Below, piece by piece: positions 1 through 6,099 of a stretch of 13,883 nucleotides of DNA; position 1 is the stretch's first letter, and each line of letters starts with the position of its first letter. Source of the DNA: an uncultured bacterium (GTDB lineage Bacteria; Bacillota_A; Clostridia; Oscillospirales; Oscillospiraceae). Below the pieces are notes generated by a model. That model saw only the letters and a program-made list of their open reading frames with translations. It did no database searches and was not told the origin of the DNA. The stretch lies in assembly GCA_905214605.1 (NCBI GenBank), contig CAJMMY010000012.1, positions 1-13,883 of the forward strand. The letters are read 5' to 3'. Both the position numbers and the translations under genes were made by a program.

Positions 1-29
1 GGTCTCCAGACCAGAAAATTTCCCTATAT

Positions 30-68
30 ACTGGCGGGAAACCAGTTTCCCTCTCTCCCGTCGGGAGA
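30..68. repeat. Overlapping inverted repeats downstream of yjjW
   Basis: Several short dyads are packed into the bases after the yjjW stop codon. ACTGG at 30-34 pairs with CCAGT at 42-46. GGGAAAC at 36-42 pairs with GTTTCCC at 45-51. TCTCCCG at 54-60 pairs with CGGGAGA at 62-68. The second and third could form consecutive hairpins in the yjjW transcript. No clear run of U follows on the minus strand, so intrinsic termination is possible but not shown. A further small dyad, GGTCT-CC-AGACC, opens the window at 1-12. Confidence 0.4.
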
Positions 69-73
69 AACGG

Positions 74-913
74 TTAAATAATTACAACGTCACTCAGCCC
101 ATATCCCATGGCAATCTCAGCCAATTGCCGCAGCTGTTCCTGCGTGGGCGGGGTCAGCGTTTTGTATGCCTCCCGAACCCCCATGGGCCGGTAGCAAATG
201 ATTTTATACCGGGTGTCGAAACAACTGTTGTCCACCAAAACCTGACAGACATTCCGTACCGTAGCCCCGCAGTCGAACAGCTCCGGCACCACCACAGTCC
301 GCACCTCCGGCAGCTTTCCGTTTTCCGCCAGCCAGTGCAGATTCTTCAGTACCGCGGCATTGTCCTGCCCGGTCACCCGCTTGTGGTCCTCCGGCGTCCA
401 TGCCTTAATATCCAGCATCACCCCGTCCGTCACCTGCATCAGTTCCGGATCGGTGGAAAAATCATAACTGCCGTTGGAATCCAACAGCGTATGCAGCCCC
501 TCGGCTTTTGCCAGCGTCAGAAATTCCACCAGAAAGTCCCGCCAACGGGTACATTCTCCCCCGGAAACGGTAACGCCCCGAATGAACGGCATGTTCTTCC
601 GAACCTCTGCCATTACCTCTTCCGCCGTAAGCGCGCGGGTTCTGGGAGAGGACCCGTGAGGGCAGTGATGAAAGCACTCATCGCACAAAACGCATTTGGT
701 AATATCGTAATGCACCCGACCGTCCACAAACGTAAGCGCCTGTGGCTTGCAGTACGGTACGCAAGCGCCGCAGTGCAGACAGGTGTGAATGGTCTCCGGG
801 TTATGACAATACCGGCAGTTGAATCCGCAGCCCTGCAAAAACACAGCCGTCCGGTTTCCCGGTCCGTCCACACTGCTGAACGGAATAATTTTATTGACTG
901 TAGCCCGAACCAT
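74..913 (-). CDS. yjjW: YjjW-family glycyl-radical enzyme activase (radical SAM)
   Basis: This 279-residue protein is a radical S-adenosylmethionine activase. Such enzymes generate the glycyl radical on a partner enzyme by 5'-deoxyadenosyl hydrogen abstraction. The radical SAM CxxxCxxC motif is C29-C33-C36 in the stretch GCGFNCRYCHNPE. It is followed by two inserted 4Fe-4S ferredoxin-type clusters, C45/C48/C51/C55 and C74/C77/C80/C84, the layout of PFL-activase-like proteins with an eight-iron insert. TVSGGE near residue 117 matches the GGE motif that binds the SAM amino group. The ATG at 913 lies three bases after the yjjI stop, so the two genes are almost certainly co-transcribed and translationally coupled. 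The assignment to YjjW rather than another activase rests mainly on the adjacent YjjI partner and on length. Its stop is TAA. Confidence 0.9.
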   Translation of the reverse strand: MVRATVNKIIPFSSVDGPGNRTAVFLQGCGFNCRYCHNPETIHTCLHCGACVPYCKPQALTFVDGRVHYDITKCVLCDECFHHCPHGSSPRTRALTAEEVMAEVRKNMPFIRGVTVSGGECTRWRDFLVEFLTLAKAEGLHTLLDSNGSYDFSTDPELMQVTDGVMLDIKAWTPEDHKRVTGQDNAAVLKNLHWLAENGKLPEVRTVVVPELFDCGATVRNVCQVLVDNSCFDTRYKIICYRPMGVREAYKTLTPPTQEQLRQLAEIAMGYGLSDVVII

Positions 914-916
914 AAC

Positions 917-2461
917 TCACCGAATCCGACGGTCCAGAATCTTATTGTTCTTCACGGAACCAAGGCCCAGACCCGTGGTATTCTGGCGCACATTGTGACC
1001 TGCGTCCAGTTTTTCCATCTCGCTGCGTTTGACCAGATAGCCGGTCACGCGAATCACGTCGCTGTCACTTCCGTAGAAGGACAGATACCGCAGGTTGATG
1101 CCCATACCGCCCCGGATAATATCCAGCACATACTGGGGATTTTTGTGAACCGTCAGGTCCATGGGGAAAATATCACCGGTGCCGGAGGGGAAGTAATGAT
1201 GGAACAGCTTCAGCACGTTCAGATGGTCCACCAGTTCGTCCGGCTCTTCCCCAATGGGAATCCGGGTGCCGGGTGCGCAGTTCTTATCGTCTGCCAGACC
1301 CACCTGTGCATGGAGCAGGAAGTGACCTCCGGTGCATTCGCAGTAGGGGTTCACATGATGGTCGTTGAAGTCCTTGATAATCTCCATGATTTCCACGCCC
1401 AGCTGATTGGCCCGGTCGCTGTGTCCGAACCGCTCGTGGCAGCCTTCCATTTCCAGCAGCGTGTTCACGCACTCTGCCATGCCCACCAGACCGTACATTG
1501 CGGTGAACTTCTCCCGTTTCACAAAGCCCTCGGTCACCAGGAAACTATCCTTGAACCAACCGCTTTCCTCCACCAGGAACCGAATCCGCTCGTCCATGTA
1601 CCGCGCCATAATGTCGCAGACATAAGGCAGCTGATTGGTTTTGAAATCCTCAATACTCTTTGACCGTTTTGCAATGTTGGACAAAATCAGACGGCACAGC
1701 GTATAAGAACCGCCGCCCTTGTACAGTCCGTTGTAGCAGCTTGCAATGCAGTAATCGTCTCCCAGTTCGGAGCGGAACATCTCATCGTTTGCAAAGCTGG
1801 GTTTTGCGGAATGGAGCGCGCAATCGATTCCGGCCAACACAAACTCATCCGGCGTATCCTTGGACACCCGCATGGTCAGGTTGGGCACGGCATTTTCCAG
1901 TTCAGCCTCCACCTGCAGCAGCAGATAGCCAAACCGGGTTGCCTTGGGTCCGATGTCCGCATGGCAGAAGGAGTCCAGAATCGTCCGGTCCACCATGGTC
2001 AGCCACAGCCGCAGCGCTTTTTTCACTTCCTCATCACTCAAATCGGTGATATAGGGGTCCAGCAGCGTATCCAAATCGCCGATATACACCGGATAGTTGG
2101 TGATACTGGGGATATTGTGATACATAATCATCAGATTGTTCAGCGCCTCGTAGAAATCCCCCGCAGGTCCCAGCTGCAAAAATTCGCTGCCTTCCTTCAG
2201 GAACTTCTCAAAGTCAATGCAGATGTACCGGGGGCGATAGGGTGCGTCACCCTCGTTCAGGTTGCAGATGCACTTGGTATCAAAGTCGCACCGCATCAAT
2301 TCGTCCAGACCTTCCGGCTCATCCAAAACCGTCAGAAAGTTCTCCGCCGCTCTGGCCAGATTCGTCACCTTCTGCTCATGACTGGTGGTGGGGTCCGTCA
2401 AATCATGGTAGATTGCCTGCCGCTTTTCTTCAATCATTTCCGGCGTTAATACACGTTTCAT
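917..2461 (-). CDS. yjjI: YjjI-family glycyl-radical enzyme, substrate unknown
   Basis: This 514-residue protein matches the size of E. coli YjjI (about 516), a glycyl-radical enzyme family whose reaction is not established. The C-terminal motif RVTGY puts the radical glycine at G474, 40 residues before the end, as expected for this superfamily. A likely thiyl cysteine is C242 in IASCYNGL. A conserved-looking CECTGGHFLLH segment lies at 374-384. The start is taken as the ATG at 2461: AGGAGG at 2468-2473 sits six bases upstream. An in-frame TTG 21 bases further out would place the ribosome binding site inside the coding sequence. The gene is first in an operon with its activase yjjW. It lacks the typical PFL length (about 750 residues) and has no aldehyde dehydrogenase or microcompartment genes beside it, so the glycerol, choline and propanediol classes are unlikely. 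Confidence 0.9.
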   Translation of the reverse strand: MKRVLTPEMIEEKRQAIYHDLTDPTTSHEQKVTNLARAAENFLTVLDEPEGLDELMRCDFDTKCICNLNEGDAPYRPRYICIDFEKFLKEGSEFLQLGPAGDFYEALNNLMIMYHNIPSITNYPVYIGDLDTLLDPYITDLSDEEVKKALRLWLTMVDRTILDSFCHADIGPKATRFGYLLLQVEAELENAVPNLTMRVSKDTPDEFVLAGIDCALHSAKPSFANDEMFRSELGDDYCIASCYNGLYKGGGSYTLCRLILSNIAKRSKSIEDFKTNQLPYVCDIMARYMDERIRFLVEESGWFKDSFLVTEGFVKREKFTAMYGLVGMAECVNTLLEMEGCHERFGHSDRANQLGVEIMEIIKDFNDHHVNPYCECTGGHFLLHAQVGLADDKNCAPGTRIPIGEEPDELVDHLNVLKLFHHYFPSGTGDIFPMDLTVHKNPQYVLDIIRGGMGINLRYLSFYGSDSDVIRVTGYLVKRSEMEKLDAGHNVRQNTTGLGLGSVKNNKILDRRIR

Positions 2462-2510
2462 AGCAAACCTCCTATGTCGCAAAAACTCTATGTCCTCATC
2501 GTCATAAAAA

Positions 2511-2528
2511 CTGCGCGAAAAAGCGCAG
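2511..2528 (-). terminator. Terminator-like hairpin in the yjjI leader (possible attenuator)
   Basis: Read on the minus strand, CTGCGC and GCGCAG form a perfect 6-bp GC-rich stem around a TTTTTC loop, and the stem is followed directly by TTTTTAT. This is the form of an intrinsic terminator, but it lies about 50 bases upstream of the yjjI start and downstream of a candidate promoter. It may act as a transcription attenuator or end a very short leader RNA. No antiterminator partner was recognised. Confidence 0.45.
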
Positions 2529-2564
2529 CAATCGGATGATAAATTGTCATAGCATGTCGTTTAC

Positions 2565-2573
2565 ATTCTAACA
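2565..2573 (-). promoter_or_regulatory. Candidate extended -10 promoter for yjjI-yjjW
   Basis: On the minus strand TGTTAGAAT fits the extended -10 form TGnTAnAAT and lies about 105 bases upstream of the yjjI start. No good -35 box is seen at 17 bases. The call is therefore weak and may indicate dependence on an activator. The rest of the 199-base gap between yjjI and the BMP gene (2462-2660) holds only this element, the leader hairpin and the BMP terminator. Confidence 0.3.
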
Positions 2574-2612
2574 TGATTGATGAAAAGTTTCTACCATTTT
2601 TCGCTGAAAAAT

Positions 2613-2645
2613 AAAAAAACGTACCACAAAAAGTGGTACGTTTTT
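2613..2645 (-). terminator. Intrinsic terminator of the BMP lipoprotein gene
   Basis: AAAAACGTACCAC at 2615-2627 pairs perfectly with GTGGTACGTTTTT at 2633-2645 around a 5-base loop. On the minus strand the stem runs into T-rich sequence. It lies 15 bases after the stop of the BMP gene. The symmetry would let it work on the plus strand as well, but no plus-strand gene ends here. It separates BMP transcription from yjjI. Confidence 0.85.
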
Positions 2646-2660
2646 GAGATAGCTTTTTGA

Positions 2661-3707
2661 TTAGCCTGCCAGAGTGAATGCGGGGCACTCTTCCACGGTG
2701 GAAGGAACGGTCACTTTGCCGTCCAGAATCTGCTGCTTTGCATCTTCCACAGCAGCAATCACGTCCTCGCTCAGCAGATCCTGAGTGGGAGCGATGTCAA
2801 CGCCGCCGTTGGACAGGTCGTACAGATGCTCACCGCCGACGAACTCGCCGTTCAGAACAGCCAGAGAGATGTCCTGAGAAGCGATGTCAACGCGCTTCAT
2901 AGCAGAGGTCAGAACGGTTTCGGGAGCCAGGTAAGACTGGTCGGAGTCAACGCCGATTGCGTAGATGCCGCTGTCAGCGCAGGTAGCAATCACGCCGGCA
3001 CCGGTACCGCCGGCAGCATGGTAGATGATGTCAGCGCCCTTGGTGATCATGTCGGTAGCAGCTGCGGAACCTGCAGCAGCGTCAGCAAAGCTGTTTGCAT
3101 TGTACTGCAGAACGGTTGCATCGGGGTTAGCAGCCAGAACGCCGGAGACATAGCCCACGCCGAATCTGTTCATGTTGTCGGAAACCATGCCCTGCACGTA
3201 ACCAACGGTGTTGGTCTTGGTGGTCATGCCTGCAACCACGCCTACCAGGTAGGAAGCCTGCTCCTGAGCGAACATCAGGCAAGCAACGTTAGGCAGATCA
3301 GCATTGCTTGCATCATCGATGATAGCAAACTTCTGATCGGGGTTTGCCTCAGCAGCCTCGCGGGTAGCGTCAGCCAGCATGTAGCCCACGCAGATGATCA
3401 GGTCGTAATCCTCGTCCAGGAAAGTGTTGATGTTTGCGGAGTAGTCAGCGTCGGTGGAGCTTTCCAGGTACTGCACTTCGATAGCGTCGTTCTCAGCAGC
3501 CAGTTCCTGCAGGCCTTCCCATGCGGACTGGTTGAAGGACTGGTCGTTCACGCCGCCCACGTCGGTCACCATGCCGACTTTGATGGTAGTGGTCTCTTCG
3601 CCCTGATTGTCATCGTCGGTAGTGGGGTTCTTCTTCTCGCCGCAAGCAGCCAGAGTAAAGACCATAGCCAGAGCCAGAACCAGAGCCAGAATCTTTTTCA
3701 TGTTCAT
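2661..3707 (-). CDS. BMP-family substrate-binding lipoprotein (nucleoside uptake type)
   Basis: This 348-residue lipoprotein would bind its ligand outside the membrane and deliver it to an ABC transporter. A type II signal peptide occupies residues 1-21: positively charged MNMKK, a hydrophobic core, and lipobox LAAC with lipidated C22. An acidic, Thr-rich linker spans 26-42. DVGGVNDQSFN at 49-59 is the family's N-terminal signature. Characterised BMP proteins (TmpC/PnrA, BmpA/NupN type) bind purine or other nucleosides. The adjacent deoD and nearby udk-tdk genes fit that role. No ATPase or permease genes are in the window, so the binding protein is encoded apart from its transporter or acts alone. 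AGGAGG lies ten bases before the ATG at 3707; a closer ATG is out of frame. Codon use is strongly biased, like the rnf genes, suggesting high expression. Confidence 0.9.
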   Translation of the reverse strand: MNMKKILALVLALAMVFTLAACGEKKNPTTDDDNQGEETTTIKVGMVTDVGGVNDQSFNQSAWEGLQELAAENDAIEVQYLESSTDADYSANINTFLDEDYDLIICVGYMLADATREAAEANPDQKFAIIDDASNADLPNVACLMFAQEQASYLVGVVAGMTTKTNTVGYVQGMVSDNMNRFGVGYVSGVLAANPDATVLQYNANSFADAAAGSAAATDMITKGADIIYHAAGGTGAGVIATCADSGIYAIGVDSDQSYLAPETVLTSAMKRVDIASQDISLAVLNGEFVGGEHLYDLSNGGVDIAPTQDLLSEDVIAAVEDAKQQILDGKVTVPSTVEECPAFTLAG

Positions 3708-3740
3708 GTTGTTTCATCCTCCTGATTTTTTTATACTTTA

Positions 3741-3754
3741 CCGCGTGTGCGCGG
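3741..3754 (-). repeat. GC-rich stem-loop in the BMP gene leader
   Basis: CCGCG and CGCGG pair around a four-base loop (TGTG on the plus strand, CACA on the minus strand) about 35 bases upstream of the BMP start. A second, weaker AT-rich dyad, ATGTT-TTT-AACAT, lies at 3777-3789. No run of T follows either, so these are leader structures or protein sites rather than terminators. Confidence 0.4.
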
Positions 3755-3823
3755 ATAGTACACAGAAATTTACACGATGTTTTTAACATGATGAATACAA
3801 TTGTTCCGCCGCCCCATTTATGT

Positions 3824-3856
3824 AAAAAAGGCCGCAAGAAACCCGCAAGGTTTCCT
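3824..3856 (-). terminator. Hairpin with U-run between deoD and the BMP gene
   Basis: On the minus strand AGGAAACC pairs with GGTTTCTT (one G-U pair) around TTGCG. After a six-base GCGGCC gap comes a run of six T. It could be the deoD terminator or, because a good promoter lies just upstream of it, an attenuator in the BMP leader. The gap between stem and T-run makes it a less than ideal intrinsic terminator. Confidence 0.45.
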
Positions 3857-3869
3857 CAATTTCACGTTA

Positions 3870-3898
3870 AGTATACAACAAGTACAAATCGAAATCAA
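3870..3898 (-). promoter_or_regulatory. Candidate promoter for the BMP lipoprotein gene
   Basis: On the minus strand TTGATT (3893-3898) and TATACT (3870-3875) are separated by exactly 17 bases and match the housekeeping consensus at 4/6 and 5/6 positions. The predicted transcript start near 3863 gives a leader of about 155 bases before the BMP ATG. The hairpin with a U-run lies almost at the transcript's 5' end. This suggests the BMP gene has its own control, separate from deoD. Confidence 0.55.
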
Positions 3899-3925
3899 TA
3901 GGAAACCATGCAGAAATGTGTAATT

Positions 3926-4660
3926 TTACATTTTGCTCATCTTTACAGCCGTGTCCAGCGCGATTTCAATCATCTGGGTCATAGCAGTCTGTCTCTGCTC
4001 CGCGGTCAGATTCTGACCGGGCACCGTGAGATGATCGGAAATGGTGCACAGGCACAGCGCCCGCTTCCCGGCCCGGGCAGCCTGCATATACAAGCCGGCA
4101 GCCTCCATTTCCACCGCCATAACGCCCATGCGTGCCCAGTCGGTGTTGGGAATTTTTCCGTCGCCGTCATAGAAAATGTCGGAAGAGAGAATATTGCCCA
4201 CGTGCATCGGAATGTTCTTTTCTGCGGCAGCCTCTACCGCAGCGGACAGCAGGGTGTAATCCGCAATGGGGGCAAAGGTTCCGGGCAAACCGAACTGGCA
4301 GGCAAAATTGGAATCGGTGCAGGCGCCCATACCGGCTACCACATCCATCACATTGAGCTTGTCGTTGATTGCACCGGCGCTGCCGATTCGAATGATGTTG
4401 TCCACATCATAGAAGTTATACAGCTCATAGCTGTAAATACCGATGGACGGAATCCCCATACCGCTGGCCTGCACCGTCACGGGAACGCCCTTCCATGTAC
4501 CGGTGTAGCCCTGCACACCGCGAACATTGTTCACCAGTACGGGGTCGGTCAGGAAATTTTCGGCAATGAATTTTGCCCGCAAGGGGTCGCCGGGCATCAA
4601 TACGGTTTTGGCGATTTCACCGGCTTTGGCTGTATTATGGGGAGTTGGAATCTGAGACAC
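3926..4660 (-). CDS. deoD: Purine nucleoside phosphorylase, DeoD type
   Basis: This 244-residue cytoplasmic enzyme cleaves purine (deoxy)nucleosides with phosphate to free base and (deoxy)ribose-1-phosphate. It resembles the hexameric E. coli enzyme (239 residues) throughout. Visible landmarks are H8 of TPHN, LMPGDPLRAK with G24 and R28 (phosphate site), NNVRG with R47, IIRIGSAG with R91 and S94, GVMAVEMEAAG (ribose-binding Met-Glu), and TISDHL with the base-binding Ser-Asp. The arginine of EQRQT matches the catalytic Arg. The start codon is GTG at 4660, with AGGAGG eight bases upstream. It is divergent from udk and lies upstream of the BMP nucleoside-binding lipoprotein on the same strand, so the three form a salvage neighbourhood. 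The stop is TAA. Confidence 0.95.
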   Translation of the reverse strand: MSQIPTPHNTAKAGEIAKTVLMPGDPLRAKFIAENFLTDPVLVNNVRGVQGYTGTWKGVPVTVQASGMGIPSIGIYSYELYNFYDVDNIIRIGSAGAINDKLNVMDVVAGMGACTDSNFACQFGLPGTFAPIADYTLLSAAVEAAAEKNIPMHVGNILSSDIFYDGDGKIPNTDWARMGVMAVEMEAAGLYMQAARAGKRALCLCTISDHLTVPGQNLTAEQRQTAMTQMIEIALDTAVKMSKM

Positions 4661-4704
4661 AGGAAATTCCTCCTTCGCGTTATTTTTTTGTCTCTATGGT
4701 CTCA

Positions 4705-4733
4705 ATTATAATGTAGGAAACCTGTAAAGTCAA
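4705..4733 (-). promoter_or_regulatory. Strong deoD promoter
   Basis: On the minus strand TTGACT (4728-4733) and a perfect TATAAT (4705-4710) are spaced by 17 bases. This is near consensus for the main sigma factor. Its -35 box is separated from the -35 box of the opposing udk promoter by only base 4734. The leader to the GTG start would be about 38 bases. Confidence 0.8.
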
Positions 4734-4734
4734 A

Positions 4735-4763
4735 TTGCATATTCGGTCGAAGTATGTTAAAAT
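4735..4763 (+). promoter_or_regulatory. Promoter of the udk-tdk operon
   Basis: TTGCAT (4735-4740) and TAAAAT (4758-4763) are spaced by 17 bases. A TG at 4755-4756 makes it an extended -10 promoter. It is back to back with the deoD promoter. The predicted leader before the udk ATG is about 34 bases. Confidence 0.7.
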
Positions 4764-4803
4764 CATGTAAACTTTGAGTAAATGCTTCGGAGGAGAGAAA
4801 AGC

Positions 4804-5418
4804 ATGGGTGTTCTGACCATTGGCATTGCCGGCGGTTCCGGTTCCGGAAAAACCACAATCACCAACCGCATTGTGGAGCGATTCGGAGACGATGTTTCCG
4901 TAATTTACCACGATAATTATTATAAAGCCCACGATAATATGAGTTATGAGGAGCGTTCCCGGTTGAACTATGACCACCCGGACGCTTTCGAAACGGACCT
5001 GATGATTCGGGATTTGCAGCAGCTGAAAGTCGGCCACGAGATTCATTGCCCGGTGTATGACTATACCGTGCATAACCGGTCCCAGGAAACCATTTTGGTC
5101 AAGCCCGCCAAGGTCATTATCGTGGAGGGCATTCTGATTCTGGCAGAGCCGGAACTGTGCAACGAAATGGATATCCGCGTCTTTGTGGATACCGATGCCG
5201 ATGTACGGATTCTGCGGCGCATTATCCGGGACGTCAACAAACGGGAGCGTACCTTGGAATCTGTGGTCACTCAGTATCTGACCACCGTCAAGCCGATGCA
5301 TGAGGCTTTTGTTGAGCCCAGCAAGAAAAATGCCCACATCATCATTCCCGAGGGCGGCCAGAATCTGGTGGCATTGGACATGGTGATGGAGCGCATCAAA
5401 GCCCATCTGAATTCCTAA
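4804..5418 (+). CDS. udk: Uridine kinase
   Basis: This 204-residue protein phosphorylates uridine and cytidine to UMP and CMP in pyrimidine salvage. The P-loop GGSGSGKT spans residues 10-17. YHDNYYK at 35-41 carries the conserved Asp near the nucleoside site. DHPDAF at 57-62 and the segment PVYDYTVHNR are typical of the family. Length is close to E. coli Udk (213). The ATG at 4804 is chosen because GGAGGAG at 4789-4795 sits eight bases upstream; an in-frame TTG 30 bases earlier would put that site inside the gene. The next gene, tdk, begins ten bases after the stop, so they form an operon driven by the promoter at 4735-4763. Confidence 0.95.
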   Translation: MGVLTIGIAGGSGSGKTTITNRIVERFGDDVSVIYHDNYYKAHDNMSYEERSRLNYDHPDAFETDLMIRDLQQLKVGHEIHCPVYDYTVHNRSQETILVKPAKVIIVEGILILAEPELCNEMDIRVFVDTDADVRILRRIIRDVNKRERTLESVVTQYLTTVKPMHEAFVEPSKKNAHIIIPEGGQNLVALDMVMERIKAHLNS

Positions 5419-5428
5419 GGAGACGCAC

Positions 5429-6034
5429 ATGGCAAAATTATATTTTAAATACGGCGCCATGGGTTCTTCCAAATCCGCTCAGGCACTGATTACAAAATTC
5501 AATTACGAGGAATTGGGCATGTCCGTCTGGCTCATCAAACCCAGTGTGGATGACCGAGACGGCGCGGATATTGTCCGCTCCCGCATCGGTCTGCAGGCTG
5601 TGGCGCAGGTGATTACCCCGGAGCAGAGCATCAAGGAGGCTTATCAAGCCGCCGGAAAACATGATGTGATTATTTCCGATGAATCCCAGTTCTTTACGGA
5701 AACCCAGATTGAAGAGCTCCGGGATATGGTCGATGACGAAGACGTTCCCGTGCTGTGTTTCGGTCTGCGTACGGACTTTTTGACCCGGTTCTTCCCCGGC
5801 TCTCAGCGGCTGATGGAGCTGGCCGATTCCATTACGGAAATCAAAACCGTCTGCTCCTGCGGCAAAAAAGCCACGGTAAATGCCCGCATTGACGGCAATG
5901 GCAATATCATCACCGAGGGCAGCCAGGTCTTTTTGGGCGGCAACGACTCCTATGTGGCCATGTGCCATAAATGCTGGAAAGACAAAATCGCCCGGCAGTC
6001 CGGCTATGCCGATACCCTGTTTGAAACCAAATAA
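5429..6034 (+). CDS. tdk: Thymidine kinase, type II
   Basis: This 201-residue enzyme phosphorylates thymidine (and deoxyuridine) with ATP. The P-loop GAMGSSKS is at 9-16. DESQFF at 84-89 supplies the catalytic Glu (E85). The structural zinc ligands are C142 and C144 (CSCGKK) plus C179 and C182 (CHKC), flanking the lasso loop that closes over the substrate (about 150-178). This is the cellular and bacterial TK1-like class, not the herpesvirus-like class. The ribosome binding site TAAGGAG at 5416-5422 overlaps the udk stop codon, so translation is probably coupled. The gene ends the salvage operon at the terminator at 6051-6086. Confidence 0.95.
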   Translation: MAKLYFKYGAMGSSKSAQALITKFNYEELGMSVWLIKPSVDDRDGADIVRSRIGLQAVAQVITPEQSIKEAYQAAGKHDVIISDESQFFTETQIEELRDMVDDEDVPVLCFGLRTDFLTRFFPGSQRLMELADSITEIKTVCSCGKKATVNARIDGNGNIITEGSQVFLGGNDSYVAMCHKCWKDKIARQSGYADTLFETK

Positions 6035-6050
6035 TTTCCCCGACAAATGC

Positions 6051-6086
6051 AAAACTCCGGAAGCGGTTTGACCGCTCCGGAGTTTT
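6051..6086. terminator. Bidirectional terminator between tdk and the HTH regulator gene
   Basis: AAAACTCCGG-A-AGCGGT at 6051-6067 pairs with ACCGCTCCGGAGTTTT at 6071-6086 around a TTG loop, with a single bulged A. The plus strand runs into TTTTATTT for tdk. The minus strand also reads into T-rich sequence, 14 bases after the regulator stop. It serves two convergent genes. Confidence 0.85.
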
Positions 6087-6099
6087 ATTTATAATAACC

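Noticed and set aside
125..1663. A 512-codon open frame on the plus strand opposite yjjW and yjjI
   Set aside because: It lies antisense to two clearly conserved genes, crosses both of them, and its product is rich in His, Gln and Val with no recognisable motif. It is a by-product of codon bias on the other strand.
2488..2688. A 66-codon minus-strand frame between the BMP gene and yjjI
   Set aside because: It starts inside the BMP coding end, runs through the BMP terminator hairpin and lacks a ribosome binding site, so it is not a gene.
3708..3925. Purine riboswitch before the nucleoside-binding lipoprotein gene
   Set aside because: The conserved loop sequences and three-way junction of the purine aptamer are absent; only simple hairpins are seen.
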